From Candidatus Aenigmatarchaeota archaeon (GTDB taxonomy: Archaea > EX4484-52 > B79-G9), in the NCBI GenBank assembly GCA_023139785.1, contig JAGLMX010000006.1, positions 1-12,705 on the forward strand: 12,705 nucleotides of DNA, written 5' to 3'. Position numbers and translations under genes: made by a program. Shown in pieces: positions 6,185 to 12,408 of the stretch. Every line of letters starts with the position of its first letter. Position 1 is the first letter of the stretch. The notes under the pieces were generated by a model. It was given only the letters and a program-made list of their open reading frames with translations, was not told the origin of the DNA and did not search any database.

Positions 6185-8113
6185 TTATTTCCTTTTCACA
6201 TATCCTTTTTTGTAAGTGTTTTTCAGAATCTCTCCCGAACCAAATGGCACAGACTTCTGTATACCTTCCGTACTCATTTTTCGAAGAACATCCTGCTCTT
6301 CTTTGCTGGATATTTGAAATAGCTCTGCCTTGATTTTTTTAGCAATATCTGCCGCACGTGTTGTACCTGGGCCAAACAGCACATACTTGCCTGTTTTTGA
6401 TGTAATAGACTCCACAGGGCCGCAAAGAAATGCGCCCTCAGACAAACATACTGCAATGCGAAGCTCTGTTTTAATCCAGTTTTTCTTTCCATACACCATG
6501 AAAGAGCCATGGCCCATGTATTCGCCTGAAGGGGTTTTCTTTGTCACCTGCTCAGGCGATATATAAAAAACATCCAATGACCCGACACCCTGCTTCCACG
6601 CGCGCGAGTATGATGCCGTAAACTGTGCTGTTTCATCAATTGTTTTCTTGTCAATCTCATTCTCAGATGCCTTTATGACAACAAACGGAGAGCCTGCAAC
6701 ATCTGTGTGAAACACAAGGTCATTCTTCTCTGTATGCTTTTTGATAAGGACTTCATTTGATGTGGCATCGCGCCCGCCAACAACAAGAAATCCATTTGAT
6801 GAGCGAAACCAGCGAAACTTCTGGTACCACTCCTTTTTTTGTTGCTTTTCCCGGACACATGTTTTTTGCATTACAATCTCTTCTCTTTTTTCAAGAAGAA
6901 GTTTCTCGGTCTTAAGAAGTGCATCGTTCGCACGCAGCATCTTTTGCTTCAGCATTTTTGATCTGCTGTAAATGGCATTTATGTTTTCAGCCAAAGACTT
7001 TTCAATGCTCAATTCAACTGTTGTTCCGTTGCCGGCATCTATTGAAATCAATTTTTTCTTGTTGTCAACACTTTTTACCTTGACTGACACCTGTTTTGCC
7101 TTGCCGATTCCCTTTTCACGAACAGCCAGAATAAGGCTTTCATATTCAGAATAACTTGCGCTTATGAGTTCTGCAGCGCGCACAAGGCTGCCTGCCTCCT
7201 TATCGCGGCGCATAATTGCATCTTCCTGCGCTTTTTTTCGGACAAGAATTTTCTTCTCCCGTGTCATCTTCTCTTTTTTTGCATTTTCTTCTTCTTTTAC
7301 ATTCATGCCGGATAAAAAATACTCCTCAAGCGCGCTGTTAAATGAAGAAAACTTTGTTTCAGAAAAATCCGTATATTTTTTAAGGGAAATCGGCACAACA
7401 TCAATTCGCTTTTCTCCCTCACCAATGATGGATGGAGTAATGCTCTCGTTAAGCAGGCCTTTTACTGTATTAAGCAGTAATTTTACATCTTTAGAAGGTA
7501 ATGTATTACAAGGTGTTGATTTCTCTATACCCGCGCGAGCACACACTTCCTCAGCATATGTGCCTCCAAAAGACATTTCCCGCGCAAGAAACGCGACAAC
7601 CTGCTTATCGTTTTTCATGGCAGGCAAAAAATCTTCAAGAGTTATATCCACCGGGTTCATGCCTGATGGCGGAAGCGTGTATGTCTCGCCTTTTTTCAGG
7701 GTTCTGTCCTTCCACCGCTCCCGAACAAGAAGTGAGAGTATTTGTCCTTCAGGCGATACAAACAGTGCATTGCCGTCCCGGAAAAGCTCAAATATCATCT
7801 TTGCGCCGTCAAACTCAAGTGCGACAATCCGGTCAAATCCCTGCTGAACCACCTTGTTTATCCTCTTTCCCTTAAGATATTTCCGCAAATACATTGCAAA
7901 GCTTGTCGGAACTTTTGCATGCGGCGGAGTGGCCTCTGACAAAAATAACATACCATCGCCTGCTAAAAGTGTGCGTCCTCCACGACCGGGCAAGTGCAAT
8001 GCAAAGTGTATCTGATGGCCCTCCTGAAACACTTTCTCAACGCGCGCACCAACAAGCGATTCAAGCTCACGAAGCACGAACGCAATGTCAACAGATGTCA
8101 TCTCAGCCTTCAT
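6185..8113 (-). CDS. rqcH: RqcH/NFACT ribosome quality-control factor
   Basis: This is a 642-residue archaeal member of the RqcH/Rqc2/NEMF family. These proteins bind the large ribosomal subunit carrying a stalled peptidyl-tRNA and add C-terminal residues that mark the chain for degradation. Domains in order are NFACT-N (about 1-165), a helix-hairpin-helix region (about 170-205), a long charged coiled coil (about 270-430) and NFACT-R/DUF814 (about 430-560: WYQKFRWFRSSNGFLVVGGR, then NDLVFHTDVAGSPFVVIKAS). A lysine-rich tail follows. The Asp-Arg pair needed for tailing in bacterial RqcH and yeast Rqc2 is present as Asp94-Arg95 in QQGFDRIVALEF, so tailing activity is plausible. The MKAEMTSVD start matches the usual N-terminus. 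A TATA-like box at 8134-8142 lies about 25 bp upstream, suggesting a leaderless mRNA. Confidence 0.94.
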   Translation of the reverse strand: MKAEMTSVDIAFVLRELESLVGARVEKVFQEGHQIHFALHLPGRGGRTLLAGDGMLFLSEATPPHAKVPTSFAMYLRKYLKGKRINKVVQQGFDRIVALEFDGAKMIFELFRDGNALFVSPEGQILSLLVRERWKDRTLKKGETYTLPPSGMNPVDITLEDFLPAMKNDKQVVAFLAREMSFGGTYAEEVCARAGIEKSTPCNTLPSKDVKLLLNTVKGLLNESITPSIIGEGEKRIDVVPISLKKYTDFSETKFSSFNSALEEYFLSGMNVKEEENAKKEKMTREKKILVRKKAQEDAIMRRDKEAGSLVRAAELISASYSEYESLILAVREKGIGKAKQVSVKVKSVDNKKKLISIDAGNGTTVELSIEKSLAENINAIYSRSKMLKQKMLRANDALLKTEKLLLEKREEIVMQKTCVREKQQKKEWYQKFRWFRSSNGFLVVGGRDATSNEVLIKKHTEKNDLVFHTDVAGSPFVVIKASENEIDKKTIDETAQFTASYSRAWKQGVGSLDVFYISPEQVTKKTPSGEYMGHGSFMVYGKKNWIKTELRIAVCLSEGAFLCGPVESITSKTGKYVLFGPGTTRAADIAKKIKAELFQISSKEEQDVLRKMSTEGIQKSVPFGSGEILKNTYKKGYVKRK

Positions 8114-8322
8114 AAGAAAAGATGGTCTGATTAATTATATATTACTGCTCAGCATATATTGATATGTAAATATCTCACTTGAACCTGGGTTTCGCACATT
8201 TTGAATGAGATTATACCGCATCGATCCAACCCCAAAAGAATGAAGTTGTAGCGGTTGTAAATGCCTGTTGAAAAAGTGTGCAAATATATTAGTTAGGGAC
8301 AATAAATAAAAGGCGTGGAATA
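8114..8322. promoter_or_regulatory. 209-bp divergent intergenic region
   Basis: This gap separates rqcH (minus) from the coiled-coil gene (plus). The rqcH TATA box (ATATATAAT, 8142-8134 on the minus strand) is about 25 bp from its ATG. For the plus gene, AAATATAT at 8282-8289 would start RNA near 8311, giving a leader of about 12 bases that carries a weak AGGCGTGG ribosome-binding-like motif just before the ATG. In the middle are a small hairpin (GATAT-GTAA-ATATC, 8161-8174) and a repeated GTTGTA. I see no tRNA, no C/D-box signature and no convincing small gene. Confidence 0.45.
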
Positions 8323-10602
8323 ATGTTCGAAAATTCAAAAACGGACACCGAAAAACGAATTTCTTCTCTTTCAGATGAACTCATCGATATCAAAAACCAG
8401 AAAAAGCTTGCAGAACTTGATTTTGAAAAAAGGGTTGTCCTTCTGGAAGATGCTGTAAACACAATAAACAAGACCGTTGGCTCTGCAAAGAACCTGAAAG
8501 ACATGAAGGAAAATCTCGAGCACGTCATAGATGTTCAGTCAAAGATACGCGAAGTTGAAGATAGGGAAATCATAGACCGCCTCGAAAGTATGCAGGCAAA
8601 AGACACACTTAATCTTCTTGATGACAATGTAGAAACAATATCAAAAAAACTTGAGCTTCTTTCAGATGCCGTCAAAACACTCGGTGAAAGAACACATAAT
8701 GCGGGCAAAAGCCAAAAAGAAGAAATTGTACAAAAAATAGGCCTGGGCTCAAAGGATCTTGACTTGCTTCGGTCAGAAATATTAGCTGTGCGCACAGGAA
8801 AGGCAGACGCACAATCTATCGAGGCACTTGAGTCAAAATATGAATCTATGAAGAATTCCTTCTTAGAAATTGATAAAAACTTCGCAGAGCTTGCATCAAG
8901 CGCAAGGGGTGCGCTCAAAAAAAGAGACAAAGATATTGAATCTATCCAAAAGAAAATAGAAGAGCTTGAAGAAGTTCCTGTGAAAACAAAACAGATTTCA
9001 TCACGCGTTGATTCGCTAAATGAAGCCGGCAAAAAAATGGAGACTCTTCTCACATCGCTTCGAAATCAGATATCTCTTGCAGAAAAAAATATAAAGCCAC
9101 TTCAGGCAGGCCAGGAACTTGCAAAAAAAGCCTTCGCCGAAACAAACAAGGTCAAGAAAGGTCTTGATGAAACAAAAACAAGTTTCAGCGAGAGTCTAAA
9201 TGATATTGACACAAAGATTGACAACATACACGCGAGCGCACAAAAGGAATTTGACAAAAAAAGCAATGATATAGAATTCCTGCAAAATAAAATATCTACG
9301 CTTGAAACTCTCTCTGTAGATGAAGCACTTCTTTCATCGCGCGTTGACGTATTAAGCGAAGCTGACAAAAAAAAGGAGACTCTTCTCACATCGCTTCGAA
9401 ATCAGATATCTCTTGCAGAAAAAAATATAAAGCCGCTTCAGGCAGGCCAGGAACTTGCAAAAAAAGCCTTCGCCGAAACAAACAAGGTCAAGAAAGGTCT
9501 TGATGAAACAAAAAACAATTTCATGAATTCACTTGAGAAGCAAAGCAAGGAATACAAAAATGCCCTTGAGAAATCCAGAATATTTGCTAAAAAAGAGTAT
9601 GGGGATATCCAAAACGCACATTCTGCTGTCAAAAAAGAGTATGCAAAAATCAAAGAAAATTTTGATGAGCTTAACTGGTCTTTGGAAAAACGAGTTTCAG
9701 AGAGCGCGAACAATGTTCTCGAAAAACAGACGCGGCTTCAAAAAGAAAGCCTTGAAGCATTAAAAAACACGACCAGGCGAGTTGAAGTAAGAAGCAAAGA
9801 AATAGAGCAAGTGATGGAGAAAAGAAATTCGGAATATAAAAAAGTCTGTTCAGTGCTCAAAGAAAGCGAAGTTCTCAACTTGATAAACCAGATTGAGCAC
9901 ATAAAGAAAACTGAAGAGAATATAAAAAATGATATTTCCTCTGAGATTTCTACAATGGCAAAAGGATTAGTTGAAGAAGAATTAAAAGATGTTACAGGTA
10001 ATTTGAAAAAAATAATTGATTTTACACGAAAAAGTCAGGTAAAGCAAGAAGATGTAGAGCACATCGTTGAAAACAGAATTTCAAGCCTGACTGCAGATTA
10101 CAATAAATTTGGAAAGGCTCTTGGTACACTTCAAAGGATTGTCCAGCAGGAACATGTAAATATCAGCCAGAACGTACACAGCAAACTTGATACTGAGATG
10201 TCCACAGTAAAAGACGAAATAGAAGACTTGCGCGAGGATATTGAGCTTCTAAAAGGCTTGCGGGGAGACCTTGTAGAGGATATTAACAAGATAATTGCCG
10301 GATACGAAGACAAAAACAAGACAAGGACTGTTGAAAAGCTCGAGCACACAGCAGAATTTGAAGCAGAACGGATTGACCGCCTTGAAGAAACCGTCAACAA
10401 AAAGCTCGCAGAGCACATAAAACAGATTGAGCAAATGGAACCAAAACATACAGGCGAGCAGGAAGTTTCGGCACATATCGAAACAAAGCTTTCCATCATC
10501 GATAGGGAAAACCAGAGCCTTCGCGAAGAACTTGAAGAACTCAAGGGAGCCTATTTCCAGATAATGAAACTTCAGCAGAATGCCCCAATAATCATCGAAT
10601 AA
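8323..10602 (+). CDS. Giant coiled-coil protein with tandem internal repeat
   Basis: I do not recognise a named family. The 759-residue product is almost wholly charged, heptad-like coiled coil (Lys/Glu/Leu/Ile-rich). It has no signal peptide, no membrane helix, no Walker motif and hardly any Trp or Cys, so it is probably cytoplasmic and fibrous. A 112-residue unit is tandemly duplicated, about 175-286 and 287-398. Within it, residues 240-286 and 352-398 are encoded by almost identical DNA (139 of 140 bp). The units begin with diverged copies of DIE..Q.KI..LE and SSRVD.L.EA.KK. A third, more diverged beginning (DETKNNFMNSLEKQSKEY) follows. The N-terminal and C-terminal thirds are non-repetitive coil. 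Distant likeness to SMC-type or cytoskeletal coils is expected from composition alone. A second coiled-coil gene lies just downstream on the opposite strand. A structural or scaffold role is inference. Confidence 0.82.
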   Translation: MFENSKTDTEKRISSLSDELIDIKNQKKLAELDFEKRVVLLEDAVNTINKTVGSAKNLKDMKENLEHVIDVQSKIREVEDREIIDRLESMQAKDTLNLLDDNVETISKKLELLSDAVKTLGERTHNAGKSQKEEIVQKIGLGSKDLDLLRSEILAVRTGKADAQSIEALESKYESMKNSFLEIDKNFAELASSARGALKKRDKDIESIQKKIEELEEVPVKTKQISSRVDSLNEAGKKMETLLTSLRNQISLAEKNIKPLQAGQELAKKAFAETNKVKKGLDETKTSFSESLNDIDTKIDNIHASAQKEFDKKSNDIEFLQNKISTLETLSVDEALLSSRVDVLSEADKKKETLLTSLRNQISLAEKNIKPLQAGQELAKKAFAETNKVKKGLDETKNNFMNSLEKQSKEYKNALEKSRIFAKKEYGDIQNAHSAVKKEYAKIKENFDELNWSLEKRVSESANNVLEKQTRLQKESLEALKNTTRRVEVRSKEIEQVMEKRNSEYKKVCSVLKESEVLNLINQIEHIKKTEENIKNDISSEISTMAKGLVEEELKDVTGNLKKIIDFTRKSQVKQEDVEHIVENRISSLTADYNKFGKALGTLQRIVQQEHVNISQNVHSKLDTEMSTVKDEIEDLREDIELLKGLRGDLVEDINKIIAGYEDKNKTRTVEKLEHTAEFEAERIDRLEETVNKKLAEHIKQIEQMEPKHTGEQEVSAHIETKLSIIDRENQSLREELEELKGAYFQIMKLQQNAPIIIE
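9039..9178 (+). repeat. Internal direct repeat, copy 1
   Basis: This 140-bp segment recurs 336 bp (exactly 112 codons) downstream with a single difference, A at 9099 versus G at 9435. The change is at the third position of a proline codon and so is silent. It lies inside the coiled-coil gene and encodes residues 240-286. Confidence 0.95.
9375..9514 (+). repeat. Internal direct repeat, copy 2
   Basis: This is the second copy, encoding residues 352-398 in the same frame. The flanking parts of each 112-codon unit have diverged strongly, while this core has not. That suggests a recent copying event or gene conversion limited to the core. Confidence 0.95.
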
Positions 10603-10611
10603 TGCATTTTC

Positions 10612-10737
10612 CTACTTGCGCTTCCTGTGCCGCATCTTCTTCAGGCGCTTTTTAGTCTTATGACCACGCATTTTTGTTGATTTTCTTTTTTTTCCGCAAG
10701 GAATGATAATCTCCCCCTTTTTACCGTATTTTATCAA
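10612..10737 (-). CDS. Tiny, highly basic ORF, possible ribosome-associated protein
   Basis: From a TTG at 10737 this ORF encodes 41 residues. It begins IKYGKKGEIIIPCGKKRKST and ends KMRGHKTKKRLKKMRHRKRK. The last 25 residues are almost all Lys, Arg and His and recall the KMRxHKxxKRxKR pattern of AURKAIP1/COX24 (mS38-like) proteins, or more loosely the tiny ribosomal protein eL41. An internal ATG at 10671 would leave 19 residues. A GGGGGAG (10717-10711) lies inside the ORF and does not suit either start, so the start is unresolved. It overlaps the end of the upstream gene by 17 bp and ends 9 bp from the convergent coiled-coil gene, so it would be translationally coupled. It was recognised by composition only; a spurious ORF is possible. 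Confidence 0.45.
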   Translation of the reverse strand: MIKYGKKGEIIIPCGKKRKSTKMRGHKTKKRLKKMRHRKRK

Positions 10738-11476
10738 GTAATTTGGTAATAACTGAGTATTTCTTGCCAATCTTTTTATTTGCGCCCCTCAGATTCTTTG
10801 TTTTTCGCTCAACATCCTTTATTCTTTGATATAATTTGTTCGCAGGAACGTTTTTTATGGCAGAAGACAGCTTTTCAAGCACCTTGACGTCCGAAAGAAC
10901 CTTTCCTCGCTCATCTTCGAACTTTTGTAGGGCGCGCTCGAGCTTTTTGATGTCAGAGGCTCCTGAATTTATTATTTTTCTCACAGAACGTGTGTCTTTT
11001 GATATTTTTCTCTCGCGCAGTGAAATTGAGCGAAATGCGTTTTTAAGCTTCTGCCCTTCAATAGAAAGCGATTTCAGCTCACCCTCGAGTTTTTCAGACT
11101 CTCCAAACTCACGAAGAAGCACTTTTTCATAACTTTCTATTTTTTTGTGCTCTGCCTTGATTACTTTCTCTTTTTCGCGGATATTGTCTTCAATATCTTT
11201 AACATCAAATGCCAGATCTTCCTTAAGCTCGTTTGCCTTTTTCTCTTTTTCCTCTGTATTCTTGGCAGTATTCAAAAGAATAAGCGAGCCTGACGGGCCA
11301 TACTCTTTTGACATCAGGTTCTCTTTTTCAAGAACATCGGCCCATGACTCTATTGTGTCAACAGATACAGACAGCCTTTTTGCCGCGTCCTTAGCAGAAT
11401 ACCTACCTTTTTCAGAAACAATCTTCAGCAGGCGGTCGACTCCTGTCTCAAGCATCGTGTTTTTCCAGGAACTCAT
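10721..11476 (-). CDS. Winged-helix plus coiled-coil protein
   Basis: From the ATG at 11476 the product is 251 residues. An N-terminal winged-helix domain (about 8-70) contains LLKIVSEKGRYSAKDAAKRL, a recognition helix SVSVDTIESWADVLEKEN, and a wing ending SGSLILLN. The rest (about 75-251) is a long charged coiled coil ending GKKYSVITKLLDKIR. The family is not named to my knowledge; this pairing of DNA-binding-like head and coil occurs in archaeal hypothetical proteins. It might bind DNA and bridge to a partner. The reading frame extends to a TTG at 11521, adding 15 residues; a further ATG lies at 11455. A TATA box at 11550-11541 puts RNA start near 11521, so the ATG at 11476 would have a leader of about 45 bases. 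The neighbouring 759-residue coiled-coil protein is a possible partner, by proximity only. Confidence 0.72.
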   Translation of the reverse strand: MSSWKNTMLETGVDRLLKIVSEKGRYSAKDAAKRLSVSVDTIESWADVLEKENLMSKEYGPSGSLILLNTAKNTEEKEKKANELKEDLAFDVKDIEDNIREKEKVIKAEHKKIESYEKVLLREFGESEKLEGELKSLSIEGQKLKNAFRSISLRERKISKDTRSVRKIINSGASDIKKLERALQKFEDERGKVLSDVKVLEKLSSAIKNVPANKLYQRIKDVERKTKNLRGANKKIGKKYSVITKLLDKIR

Positions 11477-11539
11477 AAATTCAATCTCGCCATCACAAAA
11501 TACAGCCCGACATGTATTCAAGGCATTTTTCTGTCAAGC

Positions 11540-11571
11540 ACATATAAACTATAATAGAAAGAATTTATATA
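11540..11571. promoter_or_regulatory. Divergent promoter (HTH-coil gene / prepilin operon)
   Basis: The near-palindromic ATATAAACT at 11541-11549 can act as a TATA box both ways. Rightward, it predicts transcription start near 11570, right at the ATG at 11572. Leftward (AGTTTATATG), it predicts start near 11521. A second box, TTTATATA at 11564-11571, would instead start RNA near 11592 and favour the ATG at 11599. Start-codon choice for the first prepilin therefore depends on which box is used. Confidence 0.5.
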
Positions 11572-12006
11572 ATGTATGTTATGTTCCGAAAAAGAAATAT
11601 GTCCGGCCAGGCCGCAATAGAATACCTATCTATCGTCGGGATTGCACTCCTGCTTCTGACCCCCATAATACTCGTGGCACAGCAGCACATAAAAGACCTT
11701 AACAACGATACCCGAATGATGCTTGCCCTGGAGGCAAAAAACAAGATTGCTGCTGCATCAGATATTGTACGCGCACAGGGACCTCCATCAACAATGACTG
11801 TCAGCATTCAATTTCCGGCAGGCATTATGCGCGTAGCCATTGAAGACAGGATGATTCTTATAGAAGTTCCCTCTGCAGAAGGTTCATCAGACCTTGTCTC
11901 AATATTTGATTATAATGTTACAGGCAATATTTCCACTTCCGCAGGCAGCCATAAAATAAGAATTGAAGCAATGTATGATAAAGTGAATATTACGGGGATT
12001 TCATGA
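11572..12006 (+). CDS. Class III signal-peptide prepilin-like protein 1
   Basis: This protein is up to 144 residues long. Its N-terminus carries a basic stretch (FRKRN), then MSG|QAAIEYLSIVGIALLLL, a textbook class III prepilin signal with Gly at -1, Gln at +1 and Glu at +5 before a hydrophobic assembly helix (about 13-34). The mature protein continues as an amphipathic helix (DLNNDTRMMLALEAKNKIAA) and a beta-rich domain of about 85 residues with N-x-S/T sequons (NVT, NIS, NIT). I infer a type IV pilin-like subunit cut by an archaeal prepilin peptidase and assembled at the surface. No peptidase, ATPase or membrane platform gene is in view. In-frame ATGs at 11572, 11581 and 11599 are all possible; 11572 fits the upstream TATA box and keeps the basic stretch. 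It overlaps the next gene by 4 bp. Confidence 0.8.
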   Translation: MYVMFRKRNMSGQAAIEYLSIVGIALLLLTPIILVAQQHIKDLNNDTRMMLALEAKNKIAAASDIVRAQGPPSTMTVSIQFPAGIMRVAIEDRMILIEVPSAEGSSDLVSIFDYNVTGNISTSAGSHKIRIEAMYDKVNITGIS

Positions 12007-12398
12007 GAAGATGTGCGCAATCCGGCCTTGAGCTTCTGACATATGTTTCATTTTCCCTGCTGATTTTTTCAGCTTTTTATCTGGGAATATTGAAAAAAGA
12101 TATAAACGTAATAAACCGGCAGGAAGAATTTCGTGCCGCGGAAATAAGCGAGAGAATTGCCTTTGAATTAAGCCTTGCCAAAAGCTCCGGCGATGGCTAT
12201 TCAAGAAATATCAGCCTATATGAAAACATATATGGACAGAATTATTCTATACGCATTGGAATCGGCATGGTCTTAATTGATGTAGAAAACAGGACTTATT
12301 CATCCCATACAATCAGCTCCAATATTTCAGGCAGCATTCTTCCGGGATGTAATAGCATCAGCAATGTCAACGACAATGTAAGTATAGTTCAGTGTTAA
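12003..12398 (+). CDS. Prepilin-like protein 2, atypical cleavage site
   Basis: This 131-residue protein starts at an ATG within the ATGA overlap with the previous gene, so the two are translationally coupled. The N-terminus MRRCA|QSGLELLTYVSFSLLIF fits a prepilin signal if cut before Gln6, which puts Glu at mature position 5 as in the first protein. The residue before the cut would then be Ala, where Gly is usual. A hydrophobic helix (about 9-28) is followed by an amphipathic stretch (EEFRAAEISERIAFELSLAK) and a beta-rich domain with five or more N-x-S/T sequons. It also has two Cys near the C-terminus (in GCNS and VQC), perhaps forming a disulfide that staples the tail. Its family is otherwise unknown. 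It is probably a second, minor subunit of the same surface structure. Confidence 0.75.
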   Translation: MRRCAQSGLELLTYVSFSLLIFSAFYLGILKKDINVINRQEEFRAAEISERIAFELSLAKSSGDGYSRNISLYENIYGQNYSIRIGIGMVLIDVENRTYSSHTISSNISGSILPGCNSISNVNDNVSIVQC

Positions 12399-12403
12399 TG
12401 GTG
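12399..12403 (+). promoter_or_regulatory. Ribosome binding site of prepilin-like gene 3
   Basis: TGGTG directly after the stop codon of the previous gene contains GGTG, complementary to the archaeal 16S rRNA tail, five bases before the ATG at 12409. It supports this start and internal (operon) translation; the first gene of the operon has no such site. Confidence 0.5.
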
Positions 12404-12408
12404 CTTCT

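Noticed and set aside
7164..7847. Long plus-strand open frame (227 codons) opposite rqcH
   Set aside because: It lies wholly antisense to a well-recognised gene, is rich in Ser, Arg and Phe as expected for a mirror frame, and has no family features.
8135..8338. 67-codon minus-strand frame in the rqcH/coiled-coil intergenic region
   Set aside because: It overlaps both promoters, has no supporting start signal and shows no recognisable motif.
8535..9053. Long minus-strand open frame opposite the coiled-coil gene
   Set aside because: Its Ser- and Phe-rich composition is the mirror of Lys/Glu/Leu coil codons. No promoter, ribosome site or recognisable domain is seen.
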